This document shows positions 1 to 11,739 of a stretch of 64,000 bases of DNA, piece after piece. How positions within the stretch are numbered: position 1 is the first letter of the stretch; every line of letters begins with the position of its first letter. This stretch comes from Mangifera indica (lineage: Eukaryota > Streptophyta > Magnoliopsida > Sapindales > Anacardiaceae). The stretch is from assembly GCF_011075055.1 (NCBI RefSeq), contig NC_058151.1, forward strand, positions 8,264,251 to 8,328,250, given 5' to 3'. The notes under the pieces are model-generated. The model was not told the origin of the DNA and did no database searches. It worked only from the letters and a program-made list of their open reading frames with translations. Made by a program: the position numbers and the translations under genes.

Positions 1-58
1 AAAGACTAAAATGCCATTAAACTTACCTGTGGGTCCTCCATTAGCTCCATTTAGGTAG

Positions 59-111
<53 letters not shown>

Positions 112-519
112 TATCTTAATTTTTAAATTATTAATTTAAACCTTATAATTTTTATAGTTATCAATTACATTTATATTCAAAGTAAGAAATAAGATTTGAA
201 ACTATTAGAGGTTTATTAATATTTTACTCTAGTAAAGTCTTTAGTTTGCGAGCTCATTGAGCTATTCAATATCAAACTTGAGCTCAAGTTCAATTTGATT
301 TTAATCAAATTGAGTCTAACTCAAGATGAGTTGAGCCGCAAGTAGTTCAACTCATTTATACTCCTATTCTTCAATGAACCAAGTGGAACCAACCTTTATT
401 ATTATTATTTTTTCTATATTATTCTGTTTACAAATTTACTATTTGTAATACTCTTCTACTACGAATTTTCCGTGTTACAAACCAACCTAATAAAAAGCGG
501 GAGCGGAGAGACACGATAA
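1..519. other. Upstream intergenic DNA with TA microsatellite
   Basis: No coding potential seen. An uninterrupted TA dinucleotide run lies at about 62-107, followed at 110-116 by AATATCT, the short form of the clock evening element; this is far from the gene and may be chance. At about 275-290 there is a 16-base perfect palindrome centred on GAGCTC, inside a low-complexity GAGCT-rich patch that looks like an old repeat fragment. Confidence 0.6.
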
Positions 520-951
520 TACTACCACGTGTTAACACTGTCTTTTGACGTGAGCCACAAGATTCTTTCTATCCATTTCCCGACCTTTCTATTAGAAAAT
601 TTTTTTAAATATTAATTTAAAAAAAGAAAACTGACGTGGCATCCTCTTCTATCTTCTTCTTTTATTTTTTCAAAACTATTAATTTAACTCTCTCCCTCTC
701 GCTTTTCTGTCCTTCAACTCCACTTCTTAAATAGACTTCTCTGTTACTGTTTCCCTCTGTTTTGTTTTCTTCTGCCAGGTTACTGACGACTCGAAGTTAC
801 TGTTATAGAAACGTGTGCTTTTCTTTTTTTATAACTCCATTCAAGCCCTGTACGGAAGAAACATAGGGAATGACTTTTGAATTTTGTGATGCATTCTTTA
901 TGTTTTTGTTGACTCTACAAGAGAAGAGAAACTAAAGAGAAGGAGATCTTG
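520..951 (+). promoter_or_regulatory. Promoter and 5' leader of the REVEILLE-like gene
   Basis: A perfect G-box CACGTG lies at 526-531. Two further ACGT-core elements follow: TGACGTGA at 546-553 and TGACGTGGC at 632-640. These are the kind of bZIP/bHLH sites through which light, PIF and abscisic-acid signals reach clock-output genes. A TATA-like TTAAATAG sits at about 727-734, which would place transcription start near 760 and leave a 5' leader of roughly 190 bases. The function of each site is inferred from motif identity only. Confidence 0.5.
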
Positions 952-3415
952 ATGGTTTTTGAAGCCATGGCTGTTCAAGTATGCCTTCAATTTCTTTATC
1001 TATTTTCTTATATTTAATTCTGACTAAATTTTTAGTTTTACAGAAATTATTTTAATTATGCTGATTCTGCTCAATTATCATTGTATACTAGTTTCATTTT
1101 TTGTGTAGTTTGATTTTGGTGTAGTAAAAGAGAGCTTAGATGGATTTAGGGAAATCCTTGATTTGTCTTTTTGAAATTATAGTTTATCCTTAGAAATTAT
1201 CGTTTGAAATTATAGATACGTTGTTTATAAAGGATGTTATATGCAAATAAAGCTGCCAACTTTTGTGAACTGTTAGTCATGATGGGTCGATGTCGTGTTG
1301 AATTGAATAAAAAAATTATTGAAATTAAAATTTGGGATTTCGTGAAGAATCTTAAGGCGTAATACTATAATACCGATTTAATTTGTTTATGCGCGCCCGC
1401 GCACACACACACACACACACAACAAATTTTGTGTGTGAATAGGTTTTGGGATGAAAGAACTTATGCCATGTAAAAGTGTGAAACTACATATATGTTTATC
1501 AGTATGTAATAGTAGTTTTAAGTTGCTTTAATTTAACAGATTTTGGCCTTTGCATTAAAAGGATGAATGTGGAGATACTCATTCAAACTTGGTTCTTCCG
1601 GTTGTTAATGGATTTGCATCGAGTTCTGGTCTTTAAATGAATGGTCAATTTTCTTGTGGGCTTTATTTTGCTCCCAAGGTTTGCCTTAGTTTGCTTTTAC
1701 TGTTTCGCTTCGATCCTAAGAAAATCAGTGCTTGATCTTCATTGATTCTACATTTTTTTTATTTTACTAGGCAAGGAAGCCATACACAATTACCAAGCAA
1801 AGAGAAAGGTGGACCGAAGAAGAGCATAAGAAATTTCTTGAAGCTCTGAAGCTGTATGGTCGGGCTTGGCGGAAGATAGAAGGTAATGGAGTCACAGTTA
1901 TTGTTTTTTGAGTAAGTGTCATGATTGTCTCCTGAATGATCAGCCGTATTCTGTGCTTTCTAAACAGAACACATTGGCTCAAAGACTGCAGTTCAGATTC
2001 GAAGCCATGCTCAGAAATTCTTCTCTAAGGTTTACTGGTCTTATTACAATATCCATTCTACCTTACTGATATGATATGTGCTGAAATAAGTTGAAAATTG
2101 TGTGAACCCCGGGTGGTTTAAACGATTTTAGAACGGTTCAATTTTCATTCTTAATGTTGTTCTTACACTGTTTCTTCTGCCTATATGACAGGTTGTTCGT
2201 GAGTCAAGTGGCAGCAACACAAGCCCACTGGAACCCATTGAAATTCCTCCTCCTCGACCGAAAAGAAAACCCATGCATCCTTATCCTCGTAAAGTGGCCA
2301 ACAAACTTGCTAAAGAAAGCTCCGATTCCGAGATGCCTAGAAGGTCTTTATCTCCAAATATATCTGTTTTAGAACAGGAAAACCAATCTCCTACATCAGT
2401 AATATCTGCAGTTGGTTCAGACACCTTTGGTTTCTCCAAATCAAATACACCTAATGACAGCTCATCACCAGTTTCATTTACTGACCCTTCCCCCATTGGT
2501 CCATTAACACTTTCCCACCCAAATTCTTCACCTGAAGAAAATGGAAAGCAACCTGTCCTAATTGGTGGTTCATTTCCAGATAAGCAGTCACCTAAGGTAA
2601 TAAGACACCCCTTAAGCAGTCAGATTTTGAATACCGATTGTTTTGGCTAAAAACTTTATTGCTTTTTTGACATGGTTCTATTTGTCTTTGGTTAGGATGC
2701 TACAAAACTTGAGTTGTTTCCCCAAGGATCTGCAAAAGAAGCACCTACCCGGAGCGTTAAGCTGTTCGGTAGAATTGTATTGGTCACCGAATCCCACAGA
2801 CTGAATTCTCCCACTTTGAGGACTCCTAAACCATTGCCTTCAGGCATCAATGAAGGAAGACCTTTGCAATTATTGCCGTTGTCATCTGGGAATACTAATT
2901 GTGGTTGGAGTCATTTTTCAGATACAGCACCTGAGGGTCTCTGTTACATGCAATTCCCAGATAGAAATTTAAATCAGGTGGAAGGTTCAGCTGCTTCTTC
3001 CCTGAAATTGTGGACTTCATATCGGAATCTACCCTTTCCATACTATAAGCAGGAGACAGTGAAGATACATTTAGATTCTAATCTCCAAGATATCCAGGAT
3101 AAAGAATTTCAGAAGGAAGGATCTTGGACTGGCTCAAACTCAAAATCAGTAAATGAGGAAGACAATTTTGATAAACATTCAGAGGGCGAAACTCAGAGTT
3201 GCCAAATCTCTTTTGATAAGGAGGAAAAGGAGCTAGATGTAATTTTTGAGCTTAAACCGAGTGAGAAATCAGCCTTCAACTCAATAAAAGCAATCCCTGA
3301 GAAGAGTATGAAAGGGTTTTTGCCCTATAAGAAAGGTGTGGTAGAAAGAGATGCTCCATCGTCAGCAATAACAGGAGAGAAGGTCGAGCAAAGAATTTGC
3401 CTTCATCTCCAGTGA
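952..3415 (+). CDS. RVE1: REVEILLE1/7-like single-MYB clock transcription factor
   Basis: This is a nuclear DNA-binding protein of the LHY/CCA1/REVEILLE family. I place coding exons at 952-978, 1562-1678, 1771-1882, 1968-2029, 2192-2596 and 2696-3415, all with GT-AG borders. The single MYB repeat starts at [14 protein letters not shown] and ends with the diagnostic SHAQKFF. It is followed by the proline-rich [16 protein letters not shown] block, a KLELFP segment, [11 protein letters not shown], and a GFLPYKK then RICLHL tail, as in Arabidopsis RVE1/RVE2/RVE7. RVE1 links the clock to auxin and seedling growth. Oddity: reading from ATG 952, exon 2 has an in-frame TAA at 1634-1636, directly followed by an in-frame ATG at 1637. 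Starting at 1637 gives about 446 residues with the whole MYB domain. Skipping the 117-base exon 2 also stays in frame, giving about 441 residues. Which form is made cannot be read from DNA. Family assignment is very secure; RVE1 versus RVE7 is not. Confidence 0.9.
1393..1422. repeat. CG/CA microsatellite in RVE intron 1
   Basis: A GCGCGCCCGCG stretch runs into about ten CA dinucleotides inside the first intron. It is a simple repeat, useful only as a marker. Confidence 0.8.
1562..1678 (+). other. Frame-neutral exon 2 of the RVE-like gene carrying a stop codon
   Basis: The exon is 117 bases, starts and ends in phase 0, and is flanked by AG (1560-1561) and GT (1679-1680). Its first 24 codons read through a [13 protein letters not shown] segment that I recall from RVE1 relatives, then TAA at 1634-1636. 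After ATG 1637 it ends in CGLYFAPK, matching the family's residues just before the MYB repeat. Both halves therefore derive from ancestral coding sequence, and the stop is secondary. Confidence 0.75.
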
Positions 3416-4284
3416 TGGCTTTCTTTAGAAGCAGATGGGTGTTTCATAACCGGTTGAAGAACTGAGTCAGGAGGCAGGTGCAGTTGATGACTGGTAGCGG
3501 GTTTAGCCACATAACGAAAAACCATAACCGTCTCTGCTTCATTGCAACTCACATCTAGGTCAAGTTTTTCACCCCAACTGTTGAATTCCATAGTCTGCCC
3601 TCTTCTTGTATGTAATATATTTCCCTTCTAGCAGCACTTTTATTCTTCTAAATTCTTTTTCTTCTTTCAACTGTGAATTCCTTGGCCACTAATTTTGCCG
3701 TATCCTTTGTATAATATCCAGGACTAGTTTCTTATTGATGAGTTGATTGATAATTACGTTGGAAATATCTGAAGCGTTAGGATGATGCATATTCTTTTTG
3801 TTTGTGCTGTAGTTTCAGTTTCAAATGTATGTTGCATTTTTTATTTTCCAAAAGGGATGCTAGGTCATCTAGAAAGATGCGGGATCTTCTATCCCAGTTT
3901 AGTTTGCTGATTCATTTCCCTCCTTTACGGTGTTAAAGGGAGCTGCCTAGAAGCAACTAAAATTAGAAAAGTTAATAAATTTAATACAATAAGAGTATAT
4001 GTTTCTTTTTTAAGAACATAAATAAGTATATATTAGATTTATGTTATTATATAATTGAATAATTTTAAATTAAAAATAAATTAATCTAAATTGTCATTTA
4101 TTTGTAATACATTATTAATAATACCATCATGATATTATAGATTTTTTTTTTTAATTTCAAATTTTATAACACTGTTTTACCACGATTTGGGAGTACACTA
4201 TCATCAAGAGTTGGATGGGGACAAATATAAGCAGTTTTACTAATTTTAGTTTCTAAAATGTCAAAGTTTTATTTAAATGAAAGG
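3416..4284. other. RVE 3' UTR and intergenic DNA with a MITE-like patch
   Basis: The first 200-300 bases are the probable 3' untranslated region. Beyond about 3950 the DNA is very AT-rich. At about 4010-4140 there is a patch of the TTATATAATTGAATAATTTTAAATT type that recurs at 16.2, 24.5, 48.5-49.0 and 58.7 kb, interpreted as a small MITE. No gene seen. Confidence 0.55.
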
Positions 4285-5140
4285 CGCCAAAGGACTATTT
4301 TCTATCAAAGTTTTGATGCGTTTTAAAAGTTACGTCTATGAAATTTGAAAAACTTAAGATCTTATCTATAAAATAATTGTTGTCAAATTTTTTTGTTAGT
4401 GACGAGTTAAATCGTTATTTTACTAATAATATTAAAAATATATAAATTGATTACGTTTTTCCTCTATTTTTTTAAAATTAATAATTTCACTTTTACTTAA
4501 AATTTTCTAACTTTAAAAGGTCATATCTTTTTCACAATTTTTTTTTATCCCTTTGGCTACCATCTTTAATGCTGATGACCTTTCCTCTCTACTCTAAACT
4601 GGTGGTTGGGATAGGGAAAACGATCTAGAGTAGATCTCTTTATTGGCGAAGAAGAGATCTCTAGATCTCTTCATCTTGTTGTCAAAGAGAAGATTTGGAT
4701 CTCTTCTCTTTGACTACTCTTCATCTCCGACGAAAAGATTTGAAAATCTCTTTGTTGTTAGATTTTTTTGTCTTCGACAAAGAGATTTGCTTTAGATAGT
4801 TTTTCATACGTCAGTCACCAGTTTAGGGTGGAGAGAGAAAGTCATTAGTGTCGGAGATGGTAGTTGGAAGGGAGAAAAAAAAAACCCTAAGATTTAGAGG
4901 AGAAAATGTAACTTTTTAAAGTTAAAAAATTTTAAATAGAGATAAAATGATTAATTTTTTAAATTTAAAAAAAATATAATAAACTTTATATATTTTTTAA
5001 TATTGTTAATAAAATAATAATTTTATTTTTATATTTAACTGAAAAAAATTTAAGGGTTTTAGCGTATTTAAATCCTATAAATGTGATTTTGGTGTTGCGT
5101 CAAAACTTGCGTGGGAAATAGTATTTTGAGCTAAATGAAA
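4285..5140. mobile_element. Non-autonomous long-inverted-repeat element 1
   Basis: The two halves are reverse complements over roughly 400 bases each at about 75-80% by eye. For example the left arm around 4555-4610 (GGCTACCATCT...CTCTAAACTGGTG) matches the reverse complement of the right arm around 4810-4870. The outer ends also pair (left GACTATTTTC..AGTTTTGATGCG, right reverse complement TACTATTTCC..AGTTTTGACGCA). The core repeats GATCTCT words. There is no coding capacity. The architecture fits a non-autonomous MULE; I could not define a target duplication. Confidence 0.7.
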
Positions 5141-5228
5141 TGACAACAAAATTTGTATTTAATCAAAGGATATTATATTAAATGTCTTAAATTAAAGGGG
5201 TATTTAATCAAAGGAAATTATATTAAAT

Positions 5229-6119
5229 GTCTTAAAGCGTTTTTTGTGTAATGACCAAACTACCCTTATATATAACCTAAGAATTTTTAATATTTTTCAC
5301 GTTATTTTCCTACGGTTTTATGTACAAATTCAAAAAATTTTGCCTTTCCCACGGTCATCCCACGATCGTTCCATAGGCGAAGAGATTCTCGTATTTTTTG
5401 ATGACCAAAAATGGCAAAAAACGTTAATACATCTTCTCTACTCTTGTTTGAATCAACTTATTGTTCATATTATTGAGATTTGAGGGAGATTTTGAGGTTT
5501 GAAACTTAAGGGTTTCGATTTTGAACAATGCATAAAATGTTTTGATTCTTAGTTGTTTTCATTGAATTTCTTGAAGGGTTTTGTGTTATAGGTTATGTAG
5601 ATTTGATTTGTGTTGAAATTGGAGACAGAAACGATGATTTTTTGGCTAAAAAATAGGTTAAAAGCGTCAACTCTTGGTCCGTCGGAACAGTGGAACCCAC
5701 TGACCGAATAAATTCTCCCACGGGCAGGAGAGATCGACCGTGGGTTAGGGGGAAAGTTAGCTTTTTCAAACTTCTAGGGACTGGGGGAATAAAGGGTAGT
5801 CCATTGGAGGTCTTATGGAAATTTTACATGAAACCGTGGGCTAATGCTGTGGAAAACGTTGGGTTGGGGGGAAATTAACTTTTTTACACTGCAGGGGATG
5901 TAAAAAATTAGAAAATTGCTAAGGGGGCAAGGGAAAAATATTGAACCTGTACAACAGAAATTTTTTAGGAGGGTAAATTGATATTTTTCAAATCTAGGCT
6001 TTTTCGATATGTAGTTTTCGAATTTCAAATCCATTTTTCCTATTTTAGGGTTTTTCGAGATATAGTTTTCAAATTTGATAATCGGTTTTTCATTTTTGTG
6101 CCTTTTTAGCCACATTTTA
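5229..6119. other. MULE left subterminal region, no gene
   Basis: This stretch is non-repetitive and contains several CCCACGG/CCGTGGG words and short open frames that I do not regard as coding. It is presumably the leader or upstream region of the Ulp1-side transcript of the MULE. Confidence 0.45.
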
Positions 6120-7560
6120 GGATGTAATAACGAAATTTCTGATCAATATTTCGTTATTTTATGATATATCGACTCGTATTTTTAGATTTTCGAACTATTT
6201 TTTGATTATTTAGGGTTTAGGGTATTTCAACGTATAGAATTCGAATTTCAGTTCTGTTTTTTGAATTTCAATATTTTAGGATATTTCGACTCGTATTTTT
6301 ATATTTTCGATTGTTTACGTTCTAAGGTATTTGAACGTATAGAATTCGAATTTCAATTTTGTTTTTTCAAGTTTCGTCATTTTAAGATATATCGACTTGT
6401 ATTTTCAGATTTTCGAACGATTTTTTGATTGTTCATGTTTTAGGGTATTTCAAAGTATAAAATTCGAATTTCAGTTCTGTTTTTTTTAAATTTTGTTATT
6501 TTAGGATATATCGACTCGTATTTTCAGAGTTCTAATTAATTTTTGAATTGTTCATGTTCTAGGGTATTTCAATGTATAGAATTCGAATTTCAATTTTGTT
6601 TTTTCGAATTTCATCATTTTAAAATATTTCGACTCATATTTTTAGATTTTCGAATAATTTTTTAATTGTTCACATTTTAGGGTATTTCAACGTATAGAAT
6701 TCAAATTTCAGTTTCGTTTTTTTGAATTTCGTCATTTTAGGATATATCGACTCGTATTTTCATATTTTTAAACAATTTTTCGATTGTTCACATTATAGGG
6801 AATTTCAATGTATAGAATTCGAATTTCAGTTTCACTTTTTCAAATTTCGTCATTTTAGGATATATTGACTCGTTTTTTTACATTTTCAAATGATTTTTTG
6901 ATTGTTTAGGGTTTAGGGTATTTCAATGTATAGAATTTGAATTTGAATTCTGTTTTTTCGAATTTCGTCCTTTTAGGATATTTCGACTCGTATTTTCAAA
7001 TTTTCGAATGATTTTTTGATTGTTCATATTCTAAGGTATTTCAACGTATAAAATTCGAATTTCAGTTCTGTTTTTTTGAACTTCGTTATTTTAGAAGATT
7101 TTGATTTGTATTTTCAGATTTTCGAACTATTTTTTTATTGTTTAAGGTCTAAGGTATTTCAACTTATAGAATTCGAATTTCAGTTTCATTTTTTTTTTTA
7201 ATTTTGTCATTTGAGGATATTTTGGCTCATATTTTCAAATTTTCGAATGAGTTTTCGATTGTTCACATTTTAGGGTATTTCAACGTATAGAATTCAAATT
7301 TCAGTTTTCTTTTTTTGAATCTCGTCATTTTAGGACATTTTGATTCGTATTTTTAGATTTTTAAACAATTTTTTGATTGTTTAGGGTCTAGGGTATTTTA
7401 ATGTATAGAATTCGAATTTCAGTTCCTTTTTGTGAATTTTCTTATTTTAAGATATTTCAATTCGTATTTTCAGATTTTCGAATGATTTTTCAATTGTTCA
7501 CATTTTAGGGTATTTCAACATCTAGAAATCAAACTTCAGTTGCGTTTTTTTTATTTTTGC
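6120..7560. repeat. Tandem array of about 118-bp units inside the MULE
   Basis: About 12 diverged head-to-tail units. Successive copies of the AGAATTCGAATTTCAG word start near 6236, 6341, 6460, 6578, 6696, 6814, 6932, 7050, 7168, 7289, 7407 and 7524. The first step is about 105 bases and the rest 117-121. Each unit also contains GGATATATCGACTCGTATTTT and GATTGTTCA. It ends just before the Ulp1-side relic. Confidence 0.9.
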
Positions 7561-7769
7561 CATTTTAGGATAGATCGATTCGAATTTTTTAAATTTTTGA
7601 ACAATTTCTGGGGGATGATAGTTTCGTTGTTCAAGTTTTTGTCATTTTTTTGTTTTCCTATTTTTAATCTGTCCATATTTTTTTACCTGTCATTTCTATA
7701 CTTCCGAGCAGAGGTTATATGTCATGCACAATGCACTGTATTATCCAGGATTACGTCTACACTGACCTC

Positions 7770-10700
7770 GGATTAACTTCGACCGTTTGAAAGGACATGT
7801 TTTGGGCATCTCCTTCGTCTACTCGAAACCAAATTTTTCAAAGTGTTGGTTCATGCATTTCTCCTGCTATAGCTACATCGACCCTCCGTCAGAGATAAGT
7901 TATGGTTTAAGGTTAACGAGGTTTATAGTGTTTACTTGAGATTTAGCCCGTTTGAGTTTTCTTTGATGATAGAGCTATCATTTAGCTGACTCACTGCTCT
8001 TTCAGGGCAGTGATACATACTTTTGGGGCTATCCGAAGGTATAGTATCACGACATAAAGCATGTTTTTTTGGCTAGACCATGGGGGGATGACGATATTGA
8101 CATTGTCAAGATGACCTTACTATACTATCTTTATATGGTGTTGTTAGGGAATGATTGACGAAAGAAAGTATCTGTCGAATACTTGTAGTTGGTTGATCAG
8201 CAAGATGGGTTTAATTCCTATCCCTAAGGCGTTGTCGTGTGGCAAATGATGTACAAGTAGATGTCGCAGGTGAGTAATAGAGTGTGCTCTAGACGGATGC
8301 TTGAAATACGTAAATATGACCTATACGAATTTCTTTTTGCATTTCAGGTAAGTTTAAATTTATTAATTATATATATTAATCAGCAAAAGTACGAATTGAT
8401 TTATTTTAATCATTAATGGTTATATTGCAGTATTGGATATATGAGATGTTGGACACCTTGTATGATTGGGTTGATATGATTGATAGTCATGTTATGGTGA
8501 CCAAGTATGTAATCGTTAATCAGTTAGGTTTTTGATCCATTGAATATTGCAATTATTGAGTTATATATCTTCATGAATAGGATGATATCACATTCCCACT
8601 TCGTCTGTCACCGATTGAGGAGAGTCTACCATGGTATGCAGACATCTGCGAGTACACCGGTTTGCCAGATACGTATTCCTTCTGATCGTCTTCGATGCCT
8701 CTTCCAATAGGAGATGAGGTTTCTCCTGTCACGCCATATTCATATATACTCGTCGATACTCCTAGGACACTTGAGAAGCCTACTTAGCCTTCTGTTATGG
8801 AGCAGCCTTCATGTCCCCCTGTAATTTAAAGCCTAATGACCGAGACCGTAGACCTTCCTGGGGTTAAGGATCGTGCTACCCATCTTGTCATAGAGGAGTG
8901 TCCCTTATCTGTATTACCCAGTCTATCCATAGTAGATGTTGTATTGGCGTACTAGGGCACTATGATTTTACATAAGATTTCCTATTTTTACGATGAGGTG
9001 TCTTCACAGATGACTCGATTATGCAACGATGTGTCCTCTCAAATGACTTGATTAGATGATCATCTGACTCGTTTGAAGGAAATCGTCACACGTACATGTC
9101 CAACTCTAGTCGATCAAGTTGTAAAACCACATCTCATTTATTGCTTATAAAAATTGTATTTCATTATTGCTCTAACAACTATGTTAACTTCATACAGGGT
9201 ACCAACGACGGTGTCATGACAACCTCCCCTATTGACAGGTCAATATCATCCCATTAGCCACATAAGGTTTGTATTTAATTTCTTAGAAATATTTAATGTT
9301 AAATGTTGTTACTATATTTTGATTATGTTTTATATGAAATGTCACTGATCATGTTATTATTATTATTACCCTAGGGTAGTCGCTACGAGGAGGTATCGGT
9401 TGACCCTTCTATTACATCACCTCTCCGATCTAAGATATGTTATTTATCGGTGGCACTCTATTTTTTCATTAATTGTCATTGATTAATTAACTTTATATAT
9501 TTGTATAGGGTCTTCCTTATGAAGGTCTTTCAGTCGAACCTCCGGTTGCTTCAGATCCCCCATCTAAGGTATGAAAATTATTGTAGTTATTATATTTTAT
9601 ATGAAATATAATTTATAATTTTTTTTCTTTTCATGCGTATAAGGTATTGGCATTGAGGCGTTATCAATCGAGAGTTCTCCTTGAACACCTTCCCTGATCA
9701 TAGAGGTAGTGTGGCTTTTTTTTTAAATGTCATTGATTAATTTGTCTTTCCAATAATTATGTTTATTTAAAAATGTTTGTCTCCTTTTCAGGATGAGTGG
9801 TTGTGGTTACTTGCTGATATCCCCAACTCCAGCAAAAGGATAATGAATATGAGTTCACAGAGGAATGACTCACAGTAGGAAGTTTCTGATGCAAGCCCTC
9901 TTAAGGTATATCCATTATAATTAGTATATAAATATTCATATATTATGATCACTGATAATTTCAAAATTATAATTTTGCGGTCTGTGAGAGGTACGCATGG
10001 TTGACTTGACCACTATAGAGGATTCTCCAGCCAAACCTCCTCCGGCATACATGGATAAGGTAATATTAATCAATTAATTCGTAATTGTTACGTAAGATGA
10101 AATAATGAATTAATAGTTGTATGTACTTGCAGTTGGTTCGTATAGCACACGATTGATCATCTGGAAGGGTTCGCTCGTTGGCACCCCGTATACAAATTCA
10201 ATCAAAGGGAAGGTGAAACGACAACTTCGGACCATTTCATCCTCTATTGCAGAGTGTGAGGATGTGTTCCTTGCGTGGTACATCGAAGCTGCAACATTCG
10301 ACGTGCATGATGTGTACTTCATCGGGTCGAAGTTGAAGGACAGTTTCTGATGGATTGTGGTAGAGTTACGCGAGTGGCTGACCGATTATGTAAGTTATGT
10401 GTATTATATAATTTGGTTAAAATTTTTAAATATTCGTCAATAACTAAGATAATTCAAGTTTTTTTATACCATTTTAGTGTGTGGATTCCTTTTTGGTTAT
10501 ATTACATCGGCACCAAGATTATCACTGTTTGACTGTTTCACAGCGTTGGATGACTACCCACACATTCTTCGTAGGACATGTCGAGATAGCTTGGAAGAGT
10601 TGGTAGAGCACACAGACAGGGGAGTATCAGTTTTCAAGGCTTTTCACGAAGATGGTTGAGGTAGATTATACCTCGAGATTGTTTTATAAACTATGAGGGA

Positions 10701-11130
10701 TGGTCGATACGGTATAATATAATAATATTTTCATTATAATTGACGTTGAATTAATTTATAATCTACACGTGTAACCATTCTAATTTCTCATTATTTATAG
10801 GTTTTCATCCCTATAAACTTCGACTACCCACATTAGGTAGCCAGAGTTATAAATTTTCGTGATTGATCGATTATGGTGTACGACTCTGAGATATCATACT
10901 CAGGGAATATAGGATGTCTCAAACTACAGATGCGACCGTACATAACATTCATAACGGTATTATTAGGAGCGACAAATTTCTAGACAACTTCTGGGCATAC
11001 ACCACAACATAATCCCCTACTGTTATATCGAGCGACGACTGTCCCTCAGCAGAAGGAAGGCTCCAGTGACTGTGGAGTATTTATGTTACATTTTTTTTAG
11101 TGTTTGGCATTGTCACGGAGTGTAAATTTT
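7770..11130 (+). pseudogene. DUF1985 plus Ulp1-like (C48) protease relic of the MULE
   Basis: A multi-exon relic with many stops and frame changes. Around 8080-8215 the translation includes VKMTLLYYLYMVLLGND and VSVEYL, the DUF1985 signature that precedes the protease in these MULE genes. Near 10355-10385 a reading gives ELREWLTDY, the start of the C48 domain. In the frame of 10801 the core reads VFIPINFDYPH, then VYDSE, then VPQQ and SSDCGVFML. Histidine 10831-10833, aspartate 10881-10883, glutamine near 11047 and cysteine 11071-11073 of the catalytic set are all still present. The tryptophan codon after the histidine is TAG, and a second expected tryptophan is TGA. In living relatives the product would be a SUMO-peptidase-like protein; here it is a pseudogene. 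Confidence 0.8.
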
Positions 11131-11739
11131 TCTCGAGAATCATCTACCTCTATGCGTTAGCGTTTAGGATTACAGTTGTATTTTCACTGTATTGAGTAGA
11201 TCATGGATGTATATTTAGTTCGATCATTGTTTATTTATTGTTTTTCAGATGTTGTTATGTTTATATTTATTGTATGTGCTTATGTGTATGATGTACTTTA
11301 TCTATCATTATATATGGATTTGTATTTGATTTTATTTTTTAAATAATTTTGTCATGGAAATAATTATATGAGATTAGAGTGATGTTATTAACTTTAAATA
11401 ATGGTATTAGTGAAATACTAAAAATATTTTCAACATGAATATCATTATTGTTTATTTAATATAGTTTAGGTTAAATAACATAATTTATTGATTTTTATAA
11501 GTTCAACTTAATACATAGGTAAAACATACATTAATGAAATCGGGAATAGTTAATTCTAATAATTAGAAGAATAATACTCATTCTAACAAATATGAAATGA
11601 AGAAATTATTCACACTAAATTTATTACATCATATGTGAATACAATTACACATTTGAAACAATAATCAAAATACATCGATTACATATCATTTGAACAACAA
11701 TCATGAATCATATAATTAATAAAACTAAATAAAAGTTTG
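11131..11739. other. Spacer between the convergent MULE genes
   Basis: AT-rich DNA between the end of the Ulp1-like relic (+) and the end of the MURA relic (-). No open frame or RNA gene recognised. It presumably held the 3' ends of both transcripts. Confidence 0.5.

Noticed and set aside
5690..6115. Two opposite small frames in the MULE left region
   Set aside because: No domain, no partner exons, and the minus-strand one reaches into the tandem array sequence.
6120..7560. CRISPR-like regular spacing of a repeated word
   Set aside because: Whole 118-bp units are repeated and spacers are not unique; this is an ordinary plant tandem array inside a MULE.
10110..10659. Short overlapping frames taken as separate genes
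   Set aside because: They are exon pieces of the decayed Ulp1-like gene, broken by stops and introns.
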